Assembly: GCF_029887875.1 (NCBI RefSeq)
Contig: NZ_JARXRM010000028.1
Span: 208,150-272,149 of the forward strand
Reading direction: 5' to 3'
Length of the DNA stretch: 64,000 nt
Source: Luteimonas endophytica
GTDB taxonomy: Bacteria > Pseudomonadota > Gammaproteobacteria > Xanthomonadales > Xanthomonadaceae
The notes under the pieces are model-generated. The model was not told the DNA's origin and searched no databases. It saw nothing but the letters and a program-made list of their open reading frames with translations. Shown one piece after another: positions 55,754 to 64,000 of the stretch. The translations under genes and the position numbers were made by a program. Position 1 is the stretch's first letter; each line of letters starts with the position of its first letter.

Positions 55754-56497
55754 TCAAACGGGTTCCCGCTCCATCCGCGCCCAGTGCGCGAGACCTTCGA
55801 GCACCAGCGTCGGCGCGGGTTCCGCGCCATCGAGCCGCCCCGCCAGCGCGGCGGCACCGCCGCCGTGGAGCAGCAGCCGCGGCGCGACGCCCAGCATGGC
55901 GCGCGCCGCCTCGCGGCTGCGTTCGAGCAAGGCCAGCGCCGCGCCCTCGCAGCCGGAAGCCAGCGCATCCCGGGTCTCGGCGGCGAACTCGGCGTAGCTG
56001 CCGCCGTCGGCCGGCAGTTGCGCAGCGCGCGCGTGCAGGGCCTCCCGCATCAGCGCGGGCGAGGGCGCGATCCGTCCACCGTGGTGACGTCCCGATCCGT
56101 CGAGCAGGTCGATGGTCAGCGCGGTGCCGACCCCGACCACCAGGCTGGGACCGGGGCCGCGGGCATGCGCGGCCAGCAGCGCGAGGAAGCGGTCCACGCC
56201 AAGGCGGCGCGGATCGGCGTAGGCGATGGCGACGCCATCGCAGCGCGCCAGGGTACAGGCGACAGAGAGCCGGCCGCAGCGCGCGGCGAGCGCCTCGATC
56301 AGGACCACCCGCAGTGCCGGCGCCGCGACGCTGGCCAGGCTGGCCGCGTCGAAGCGGTCGGGCATGCGCTGCTCCCAGCCGGCGGCGAACCCCGCGCCGT
56401 CGTGGTCCACCGCCACCACCTCGCCGATCCCGCCGTCCGCATGCAGCGGCGCGAACTTGAGACGGCTGTTGCCGAGATCGAACAGCCAGGTCCTCAC
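55754..56497 (-). CDS. coaX: Type III pantothenate kinase
   Basis: 247 residues, ASKHA fold. The phosphate loops are LFDLGNSRLKFA and VVGVGTALTIDLLDG, with GGRIAPSPALM. It phosphorylates pantothenate, the first step to coenzyme A. Start GTG 56497 overlaps the birA stop (GTGA), so translation is coupled. Confidence 0.94.
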   Translation of the reverse strand: MRTWLFDLGNSRLKFAPLHADGGIGEVVAVDHDGAGFAAGWEQRMPDRFDAASLASVAAPALRVVLIEALAARCGRLSVACTLARCDGVAIAYADPRRLGVDRFLALLAAHARGPGPSLVVGVGTALTIDLLDGSGRHHGGRIAPSPALMREALHARAAQLPADGGSYAEFAAETRDALASGCEGAALALLERSREAARAMLGVAPRLLLHGGGAAALAGRLDGAEPAPTLVLEGLAHWARMEREPV

Positions 56498-57489
56498 GGC
56501 AGGGCACCGGCGCGCACGCTGACCTCGCCGGCGTGGAAGCTCCGCTCGCCGCCGGCACCGCGCACCCGCAGGGCACCGTCGGCAGCGACCCCCAGGGCGA
56601 TGCCGTCGTGGCCGCCGCCTGCGCCGGCGATCCGTACCGGGCGCCCGGCCAGCGCATCGAGCGCCGCGAAGCGCGGCAGGAACGGGGCCAGGCCCTCGCG
56701 GTCGAACTGCATCAGCGCCGGTACCAGCGCGGCGATCAGCCGCGCCGCGACCTGGTTGCGCGCCGGCTCGGCGCCCAGGACCGCGGCAAGATCGGTCCAT
56801 GGCTGGTCGATCGTCGCGCCCGCGGCGGGCGGCATGCGCAAGTTCAGCCCCAGCCCCACCACCGCGCGGGCCGGCCCGGCGTGTTCGCCGCCGCCCTCCA
56901 CCAGCAACCCGCCCAGCTTGCGCAGCCCTGGCCCGGCATCGTTCGCTACCAGGTCGTTGGGCCATTTCAGGCGCACCTGCGCGGCCCCCAGCGCCTGCAG
57001 CGCCTCGGCCGCCGCCACCCCCGCCACCAGGCCGAGCCCTCCCAGCCGCGCCAGCCCGCCGGCGAAGCGCCGCGACAGCGACAGGTACAGATTGGCCGCC
57101 AGCGGCGAAGCCCAGCCGCGGCCACGGCGGCCGCGGCCACCGCTCTGCCGTTCCGCCAGCAGCACCGCAACCCCGCTGGCCGGCGTCGCCCTTCGCAGCA
57201 GCTCCGAACTGGTGGAGTCCAGCGACCAGGCCACTTCCAGCGCGGCGACCTCCGCCGCGGCCTCGGCCGGGAGCGCGGTGCGGATGAGGCCTGCATCCAG
57301 CAACTCCAGGGGTTGGGCCAGGACGTAGCCCCGGCCGCGCCTCGCCTCGATCGGAACCCCGGCCATCCGCAGCGCCTCGATCCGCTTCCAGACCGCGGCC
57401 CGGGTCTGGCCGCTGGCGCGCGCCAGCGCGTCGCCGGACACGGGGGTACCGGCAAGCAGGCGTTCGAGCAGGGCGCGTTCGGGATTCAT
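56494..57489 (-). CDS. birA: Bifunctional biotin-protein ligase / biotin operon repressor
   Basis: 331 residues. The N-terminal HTH (VSGDALARASGQTRAAVWKRIEAL) is followed by the ligase core with QSGGRGRRGRGW, RLKWPNDLV and GIGL-type loop VVGLGLNLRM, and an SH3-like C-terminal domain. It attaches biotin to acetyl-CoA carboxylase and may repress biotin genes. ATG 57489 is the family start. Confidence 0.95.
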   Translation of the reverse strand: MNPERALLERLLAGTPVSGDALARASGQTRAAVWKRIEALRMAGVPIEARRGRGYVLAQPLELLDAGLIRTALPAEAAAEVAALEVAWSLDSTSSELLRRATPASGVAVLLAERQSGGRGRRGRGWASPLAANLYLSLSRRFAGGLARLGGLGLVAGVAAAEALQALGAAQVRLKWPNDLVANDAGPGLRKLGGLLVEGGGEHAGPARAVVGLGLNLRMPPAAGATIDQPWTDLAAVLGAEPARNQVAARLIAALVPALMQFDREGLAPFLPRFAALDALAGRPVRIAGAGGGHDGIALGVAADGALRVRGAGGERSFHAGEVSVRAGALP

Positions 57490-57649
57490 CGAAAGGGGCG
57501 ACCGGACCGGTGGGCGGAGGACCCGGATTATCCGCGAGGCGGCTCCCGGCGGGACGATCCCGCACTGCAGCATGGGCGACGCTGCGCCGGGCCCGGAAGC
57601 GCGCTATAGTGCGTCGTTAAGCGTTGCCGCTCCCAGACAGGCTGCCGCC

Positions 57650-57916
57650 ATGACTCTTCGAATCGCGCTGTTGCTGCTGCTCTGCTCCGCCAGCCTGCCG
57701 CTGATGGCCAGGGAAGTCCGCCAGGCCGGCCCCAACGGCGACGGTGCCTGCCCGACCGCGGCGGAAAGGAAGGCCGCCGAGACCGGCGCACGCAGCGGCG
57801 AACGCACCGCCCCCCCGGCGGCGAACGGCGAGCGCGGCACCGCCGCGGGCGGCAATCCCGAGAGCACCGTCCGCAACCCGCGCTGGCACAGCTTCCTGCC
57901 GGGCATGTTCCGCTGA
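57650..57916 (+). CDS. Small secreted protein of unknown function
   Basis: 88 residues. A signal peptide (TLRIALLLLLCSASLPLMA, cut near 20) is followed by a polar low-complexity region with no domain I recognise. It is divergent from birA and ends 10 bp before mtfA, so the two are probably cotranscribed. A TATAGT box lies at 57605. Confidence 0.7.
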   Translation: MTLRIALLLLLCSASLPLMAREVRQAGPNGDGACPTAAERKAAETGARSGERTAPPAANGERGTAAGGNPESTVRNPRWHSFLPGMFR

Positions 57917-57926
57917 CCCGGCGCGC

Positions 57927-58679
57927 GTGCGCGGCCTGTTCGGGCGCCTGCGGCGCGACCCCTCTCCCATCGACCCCGACCTGTGGCGCGAAGCCCGCGC
58001 CGCGGTGCCGTGGGTGGCGCGCCTCGATCCCGCGCGCGAACAGCGGCTGCAGGCCCTGGCTGCACGTTTTCTCCACGAGAAGACCCTCACCGCCGTGGGC
58101 GGGCTGCGGCTGGACCGGCGGCGCGCCGCGATCCTCGCCGCGCTGTGCTGCCTGCCGCTGCTCGAGTTCGGCGTCGAAGGCATGCGCGGCTGGTCCGAGC
58201 TGATCGTCTATCCCGACGCGTTCCGGGTGAACCGCACCCATGTCGATGCCGCAGGGGTGCTGCACCAGTGGGACGACGAGCTGATCGGCGAAGCCTGGGA
58301 AGCCGGGCCCCTGGTCCTCTCCTGGGCCGACGTGGAGGCCGACCTGGCGCAGCCCGATGCCGGGTTCTGCGTGGCGGTGCACGAGATGGCGCACAAGATC
58401 GACGCACTCGACGGGTTGCTCGATGGCACCCCGCCGCTGCCGCGCGCCTGGCAGCGTCAGTGGGCGCGCGACTTCCAGGAAAGCTACGACCGATTCGTCG
58501 CCACCGTCGAGCGCGGCCGGCGGCCGGCGCTCGACCCGTACGCGGCGGAAGCACCGGAGGAGTTCTTCGCGGTCTGCAGCGAATACCACTTCAGCGATCC
58601 GGCGCTGCTGGCGGAGGCGATGCCTGCGGTCGCCGAGCATCTGGCGCGTTTCTACGGCCCTTCCCCCTTCGCGGCGTGA
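57927..58679 (+). CDS. mtfA: Zinc-dependent peptidase MtfA
   Basis: 250 residues. The HExxH zinc motif is HEMAH (H152, E153, H156), with a downstream ligand region APEEFFAVCSEYHF. VGGLRLDRRRAAILAALCCLPLLE is the family's helical part. E. coli MtfA binds Mlc and affects sugar uptake control; here no ptsG context is present. The start is GTG 57927, set by homology. Confidence 0.92.
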   Translation: MRGLFGRLRRDPSPIDPDLWREARAAVPWVARLDPAREQRLQALAARFLHEKTLTAVGGLRLDRRRAAILAALCCLPLLEFGVEGMRGWSELIVYPDAFRVNRTHVDAAGVLHQWDDELIGEAWEAGPLVLSWADVEADLAQPDAGFCVAVHEMAHKIDALDGLLDGTPPLPRAWQRQWARDFQESYDRFVATVERGRRPALDPYAAEAPEEFFAVCSEYHFSDPALLAEAMPAVAEHLARFYGPSPFAA

Positions 58680-58705
58680 CCGCCGCCGGGAGCCGCTAGC
58701 CCGCC

Positions 58706-58816
58706 GTGGGAGCGTGCCATGCACGCGACGGCCGGCGCGGTTGGCCGGCACTCGCGATCACCGCCAGCTCCGCCGGAGCCACCCGCGGCCTCCGCGGCCG
58801 TGGGCCGCTCCTACGG
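58706..58816. repeat. GTAG-type REP element, copy 6
   Basis: Unit B (GGAGCGTGCCATGCACGCG, from 58709) faces unit A (GCGGCCGTGGGCCGCTCCTA, 58794-58813). It lies between converging mtfA and phoQ. Confidence 0.85.
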
Positions 58817-58858
58817 GCACCGCCGCTGCACCGCCCCGCGTGGCATACGCGAGTGTCA

Positions 58859-60271
58859 TCACAGTCCCGCCGGCAGCGTCACCACGAAGCGTGCCCCGCC
58901 GAGCTCCTCCGACTGCGAGACCTGCAGTTCGCCGCGGTAGCTGTGCACCAGGTCCTGCACGATCGCCAGGCCGATGCCGTGGCCCTGCACCCGCTCGTCG
59001 CCGCGCACGCCGCGCTGCAGCACGTGCGCGATCCGCTCCTGGGCGATGCCCGGGCCGTTGTCGTCCACCGCGAGCACCAGCCCGGGACGGCGGTTGAGCG
59101 CGGACTCGCCCGGCTTGACCGTCAGCAGCACCCGCGAGCGCGCCCACTTGAAGGCGTTCTCCAGCAGGTTGCCGAGCAGTTCCTGCAGGTCGCCCGGCTC
59201 GCCGTGGAAGCGCGCCTGCGGATCGATGTCGAACTCGCAGATCACGCCCTTGCTGGCGTAGATCTTCTCCAGCCCCTGCACGATCTGTTCCGCATGCGGC
59301 TCCACCTCCACCGGCGCCGCGAACAGCTTGTGGCCGCCGGACGCGGCGCGGCCGAGCTGGTAGCCGACCAGGTCGTTCATGCGCCGCAGCTGGGTCTCGA
59401 CCTCCTCGCGCAGTTCGCCGTCGCTGGCGTTGGCGTCCAGGCGCGTGCGCAGCACCGCCAGCGGAGTCTTCAGGCTGTGCGCCAGGTCGGACATGGTGTT
59501 GCGCTGGTGTTCGAGGTTCTGGCGCTCGCTCTCGATCAGCGCGTTGATGCTGTCGGTCAGCGGTTGCAGCTCGCGCGGATGCAGCTCGCCCATGCGGTTT
59601 GCCTGGCCGCGCTGCACCCGCTTCAGCTCGTTGATCACGTGGCGCAACGGCCACAGGCTCCAGCGCAGCACCACCGTCTGCAGCAACAGCAGGATCAGCC
59701 CGGCCACGCCGAGGTAGCGCCACAGCGCCTGGCGGAATACCTGGACCTGCTGCGGCAGGTTGCCAGCGTCCTCCATGATGTAGACCGTGTACGGGATCTC
59801 GCCGGCGCTGCGCACCAGCACGAAACCCATGCCGTAACGGATCACCTCGCCCGGGGCGCCGGCGCTGTCGACGATCGGCAGCGGCCCGTCGAAACGCTCC
59901 TGGCCACCCTCGAGCATCGCCAGGTCGGGCAGCTGCGGGCCCTGGGCCGACGGCGACGCCCACTGTTCGGTGCCGGTGACCACCACGGCGTACAGTCCGG
60001 TGCCGGGGCGGTTGAAGCGCTCGTCGGGCTGGTATTCGGGCGGGATCAGGGTGTCGTCGCGGGCGAACTCGACGATCCCCGCGTAAGTCTCGGCCAGTCG
60101 GCGCAGGGTTTCGCGCTGGCGTTCGCTGGCGACGTCGACGAAGGCGCGGTCGAGGGCATAGCCGGCCAGGGCGAGGAACGCGATCAGGCCGAGGCTGGCG
60201 GCCAGCAGCTGCCGCGCCTGCAGCGAACGCGGCTGCCAGGGGAGTTCGCGTCGTCGCTTTTCGGCGGCCAT
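58859..60271 (-). CDS. phoQ: PhoQ-like sensor histidine kinase
   Basis: 470 residues. Two membrane helices (~22-42 and ~187-205) bracket a periplasmic sensor of ~145 residues with several acidic patches, followed by HAMP, the H-box SDLAHSLKTPLAVL (H265) and the ATP domain with ENAFKWA, DNGPGI and GHGIGLAI. It probably senses divalent cations and phosphorylates PhoP, encoded 115 bp upstream. The ligand is inferred from the PhoQ match. Confidence 0.9.
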   Translation of the reverse strand: MAAEKRRRELPWQPRSLQARQLLAASLGLIAFLALAGYALDRAFVDVASERQRETLRRLAETYAGIVEFARDDTLIPPEYQPDERFNRPGTGLYAVVVTGTEQWASPSAQGPQLPDLAMLEGGQERFDGPLPIVDSAGAPGEVIRYGMGFVLVRSAGEIPYTVYIMEDAGNLPQQVQVFRQALWRYLGVAGLILLLLQTVVLRWSLWPLRHVINELKRVQRGQANRMGELHPRELQPLTDSINALIESERQNLEHQRNTMSDLAHSLKTPLAVLRTRLDANASDGELREEVETQLRRMNDLVGYQLGRAASGGHKLFAAPVEVEPHAEQIVQGLEKIYASKGVICEFDIDPQARFHGEPGDLQELLGNLLENAFKWARSRVLLTVKPGESALNRRPGLVLAVDDNGPGIAQERIAHVLQRGVRGDERVQGHGIGLAIVQDLVHSYRGELQVSQSEELGGARFVVTLPAGL

Positions 60272-60386
60272 CGCGACAGGCTAGCGCGGCCGCGCCTCGG
60301 ATGCGACGGGCCTCACCGCGGGGACGCGCGGACGCGCCGGCCGCCGGCGGCGGCCCGGTGCTACCGCGCCCGGCGGCATCCGCGCC

Positions 60387-61073
60387 TCAGTGCTCACCGC
60401 TCCGCGGAATCGCGAAGCGGTAGCCGCGGCCGCGCACGGTCTCGATCGGCTTGAGGGTGCCGTCCGGGTCGAGCTTCTTGCGCAGCCGGCCGATGAAGAC
60501 CTCCAGCACATTGGAATCGCGGTCGAAGTCCTGCTGGTAGATGTGCTCGGTCAGGTCGGCCTTCGAGACCAGCTCGCCGGCATGCATCATCAGGTATTCG
60601 AGCACCTTGTACTCGTAGCTGGTCAGGTCGACGTTCTGGCCGTTGACGCTGACCGTCTGCGCCGCGAGGTCCAGGATCACCGCGCCGCATTCCAAGGTCG
60701 GCTTGCTCCAGCCGGCGGCGCGCCGCACCAACGCGTTGATCCGCGCCAGCAGCTCCTCGACGTGGAACGGCTTGACCAGGTAGTCGTCGGCGCCCTGCTT
60801 GAGGCCGTCGACCTTGTCCTGCCAGCTGGAGCGCGCGGTGAGGATCAGCACCGGGAACTGCTTGCCCTCGTCGCGCAGGGCCTTGATCAATTCCATGCCC
60901 GACATCTTCGGCAGGCCCAGGTCGATGATGCCGACGTCGAACGGCACCTCGCGGCCCATGTACAGGCCCTCCTCGCCGTCCTGCGCCGCATCGACGGCGA
61001 AGCCTTCGCGCTTCAGGCGCGCGGCCAAGGTTTCGCGCAGGGGGGCTTCGTCTTCGACCAGCAGGATTCGCAT
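60387..61073 (-). CDS. phoP: PhoP-like response regulator
   Basis: 228 residues. The receiver domain has the acidic pocket (E7, D8), phospho-acceptor D51 in IIDLGLPKMSG, and K in DDYLVKPFHVEELLARI. The C-terminal OmpR-type winged helix has LTSYEYKVLEYLMMHAGELVSK in part and RDSNVLEVFIGRLRKKLD. It is the partner of PhoQ and is transcribed with it. Confidence 0.95.
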   Translation of the reverse strand: MRILLVEDEAPLRETLAARLKREGFAVDAAQDGEEGLYMGREVPFDVGIIDLGLPKMSGMELIKALRDEGKQFPVLILTARSSWQDKVDGLKQGADDYLVKPFHVEELLARINALVRRAAGWSKPTLECGAVILDLAAQTVSVNGQNVDLTSYEYKVLEYLMMHAGELVSKADLTEHIYQQDFDRDSNVLEVFIGRLRKKLDPDGTLKPIETVRGRGYRFAIPRSGEH

Positions 61074-61123
61074 GGTGTGCTCCGGATCGGGGCCGTCAGG
61101 CCGGTGCGTTCAAGTATCTGAAC

Positions 61124-61483
61124 TCAATCGTCGTCGCGACGTGAGCGCCGGCGCTGCTGCGGGTCGTCCTCGTAGACCCGGACCCGCCCCCGATCGTCGA
61201 CCACCTTGATCCGGTTGATCTCGCGGCCGTTGGAATGCATGCGCTCGGCGCTGATCAGGGTGCCTCGGGTGGAACTGCGGATGTGGCGAATGGACTCGGC
61301 CATGCCGTCCTGGCTGCGCAGCCGGGGCAGCGGCCGGGCCTGGAGCTGGGGGGCGGCCGGACGGGCAGCGGCCGCGACCGGCGGGTCAGCGCGTTCGCGG
61401 CGGTCCTGGGCCTGCGCATCCACCGCCAGTGCAGACACGGCGGCGAGGAGCGGAAGCAGCAGGAGGGCGCGGCGAACAGGCAT
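61124..61483 (-). CDS. Small secreted basic protein upstream of phoP
   Basis: 119 residues with a signal peptide (RRALLLLPLLAAVSALAVDAQA, cut near 25), a Pro/Ala-rich middle and a C-terminus with GREINRIKVVDDRGRVRVYED then an Arg/Asp-rich tail. The last part looks like half of a PepSY-type strand pattern. It is on the same strand as phoP, 50 bp upstream, so it may be part of that operon and a feedback or sensor partner. Confidence 0.72.
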   Translation of the reverse strand: MPVRRALLLLPLLAAVSALAVDAQAQDRRERADPPVAAAARPAAPQLQARPLPRLRSQDGMAESIRHIRSSTRGTLISAERMHSNGREINRIKVVDDRGRVRVYEDDPQQRRRSRRDDD

Positions 61484-61623
61484 ATCGTTGTCCCGGCGGT
61501 GGGATGAATGGACCCCGGCAGGTCGATCCGGGCACAAATTGTTGATTTTCCGCGGTGAATCCGTCCTTAACTTTTCCGCGTCCATGCGCCGCGGTTCAGC
61601 CGCCACCCCGCGATCATGCCCGT

Positions 61624-62531
61624 TCAGTAGATTTCTGCAATGCAGCAGCGCAGCGAGCCGCCGCCGGCCTCTATGGCGTCCAGCGGCACGGTACGGATCC
61701 CGAACCCGGCCCGCGCCAGGGCGTCCCGGTGGGGTGGCGCCAGCGCGGCCCCGCCCGCCTCGCTCATCCACACCGTGCCCGCCGACAGGGCGAGGGCATT
61801 GCCGGCGAAACTGGCGCGTTCGCCCGGGCCGAGCCTGGCGACATGCGGCGCGTACAGCGCCGCGATCGCCGCGGCGACGCGGGGATCGGCCAGGCCGTCG
61901 TCGCACAGCAGCGCGGCGCGCCCTGCCAGCACCGCCAGCACCACGTTGGTGTGGTACTCGCCGGGGGCCAGTTCGAACAGCAGGGTGGCACGCAGCCCGA
62001 ACGCGTGGTGCATCAGCGCGGCGCCCTCGGCATCGCAGCGCTCGGACAGGCCGCAGAAGCCGAGGCCGCGGGCGCGATCGATCACCAGCGCGCCGGTCAG
62101 TTCGCACGGGTGCGGCTGCGCGGAAAGATCCTCGACCGCATAGCCCAGCACCTCGGCGAAGAAGCCGCGGATGTCGGTGCGGGCGGCCTCGCGCTGGCGC
62201 ACCGGGTGGCGCATCCGCCCGACGACGAGCCGGCCCGGCACGGTGGCGAAGGCGTTGTTGGGGAACAGCCCGTCCGGCGCCCGCCGGTCGCCGGGGAAGC
62301 ACACCGTGGGCAGGATTTCCGCCATCGCCGCCTGCAGCGCCCGGTGCTGGACCAGCGCGCGCGCCGCGTCGAAATCGTCGGCGCCGGCCATGTAGCGGTT
62401 GTCGGCGGCCGACTGCTCGGCGCGGGCGAACCCCTCCGGCGCCACCAGGAACGCCGCCTTCGCCGTGGCGGGGCCGAAGTCCGGCGCGCAGCCGCGCGCG
62501 AAGCGGAGGAAGGCGTCGGGATCGCGGGTGA

Positions 62532-62535
<4 letters not shown>
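61624..62535 (-). CDS. Arginine-deiminase-related hydrolase (CtlX-like)
   Basis: 303 residues with the amidinotransferase/deiminase propeller. FPNNAFAT, the His in GEYHTNVVL and the C-terminal nucleophile in GGGSLRCCIAEIY are visible. Members act on citrulline, arginine or dimethylarginine. Start GTG 62535 overlaps the dusA stop (GTGA). Whether its substrate is arginine or citrulline cannot be told; arginase is ~7 kb away. Confidence 0.85.
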
Positions 62536-63569
<1,034 letters not shown>

Positions 63570-63729
63570 GACGGGAGCGGCGGATGGGCACGGCAGACGG
63601 CGGCTATTCTCGCCGGCCGCCACCCCGGGGTCGAATTCGGACCGAAGCCGCGGCTGATCTGGCGGACGGGCGGCGATTCCCGCCGGTCGCTTCAGCTGGT
63701 CGAGGCCGCGACCACGGCGCTGGCCGGCC

Positions 63730-64000
63730 TCATCTCGGCCGTCCCTTGCGCGCACGCGCGCCCTCCATGAAGAACTCCAGGGCATCGGTGTATCTGAGCG
63801 GGAGCGAGATCTTCGGGTTCGCCACCCAGTCGAGCAGCGCGCACAGCGACAGGAAGTGCAGATAGGCGGCCAGCCGGCCGGCGGGCATGGCCGTGGAGAG
63901 TTCGCCCGCCTCCTGCCCCAGGTGGATCAGCGCTTCGTAGGCGGGGACGATCTCGGAGGTGGGTTCCTCGCCCTGGTCTTCGCGCACCTCCTGGAAGCGA
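63730..64000 (-). CDS. C-terminal part of a probable TetR-type regulator (runs off the window)
   Basis: The frame is open to the window edge, so the DNA-binding N-terminus is missing. The visible ~90 residues are all helical, ending LRYTDALEFFMEGARARKGR, a pattern seen at the end of TetR/AcrR ligand domains. The assignment is a guess from this fragment. Confidence 0.45.
   Translation of the reverse strand, partial: RFQEVREDQGEEPTSEIVPAYEALIHLGQEAGELSTAMPAGRLAAYLHFLSLCALLDWVANPKISLPLRYTDALEFFMEGARARKGRPR

Overview
The window is a very GC-rich (roughly 70%) gammaproteobacterial chromosome segment. Its gene order (rplM-rpsI, coq7, speD, a Crp-like protein of the Clp type, then trpC/trpD/trpG/trpE and rpe, with birA-coaX-SPOR-tRNA-Thr further on) matches what I know of the Lysobacteraceae/Xanthomonadaceae. 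Exact genus cannot be fixed from the sequence; a Lysobacter/Luteimonas-like bacterium fits. There is no insertion sequence, prophage, integrase, CRISPR array or rRNA. Nearly the whole window is dense core or lineage-typical coding sequence, interrupted by short palindromic repeats.

Layout. 0-7.7 kb: two tandem YadA-like trimeric autotransporter adhesins on the + strand face a - strand group made of a 2OG-Fe(II) dioxygenase, an ECF-type sigma factor and a membrane-anchored Ser/Thr kinase with a TPR tail. 7.7-12.8 kb: tRNA-Gln, rpsI, rplM, coq7, speD, clp, a GNAT acetyltransferase and a TauE-type exporter. 12.9-18.3 kb: a - strand tryptophan operon, trpE-trpG-trpD-(ABM monooxygenase-like)-trpC-(HAD phosphatase), with a Trp-rich candidate leader in front of trpE and a block of tandem repeats between trpG and trpD. 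18.5-24.4 kb: yegS-type lipid kinase, rpe, a DnaJ-domain protein, purC, an Mpo1-like protein, a DMT transporter and an SDR. 24.5-30.3 kb: a complete Mrp/Mnh cation/proton antiporter operon (fused A-B, then C, D, E, F, G), each gene overlapping the next by 4 bp. 30.3-39.2 kb: aromatic amino acid catabolism (hmgA, hppD with a divergent MarR regulator, kynA) with POT and AbgT transporters. 39.4-42.9 kb: a large secreted ExeM/NucH-type nuclease. 43.2-46.8 kb: pdhA-pdhB-pdhC. 47-54.7 kb: VOC protein, secreted M23 peptidase, HEAT-like protein, MBL hydrolase, trpS, CsbD and entericidin-like stress proteins, arginase. 54.7-64 kb: tRNA-Thr, SPOR protein, coaX, birA, mtfA, phoP/phoQ, an arginine-deiminase-related hydrolase, dusA and the C-terminal part of a probable TetR regulator.

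The most unusual things are: (1) the adhesin/ECF sigma/non-RD kinase cluster; (2) a candidate leader peptide with three Trp codons in four positions just upstream of trpE, with two competing pairing partners, one beside the trpE ribosome binding site; (3) a + strand intrinsic terminator between two - strand genes (19.7 kb), suggesting a small RNA; (4) six copies of a GTAG-type paired palindromic repeat; (5) a perfect 16-bp hairpin formed by the last codons of speD; (6) an E2 acyltransferase whose catalytic HxxxDG motif reads HRACTG. I see no convincing wholly new defence or biosynthetic system.
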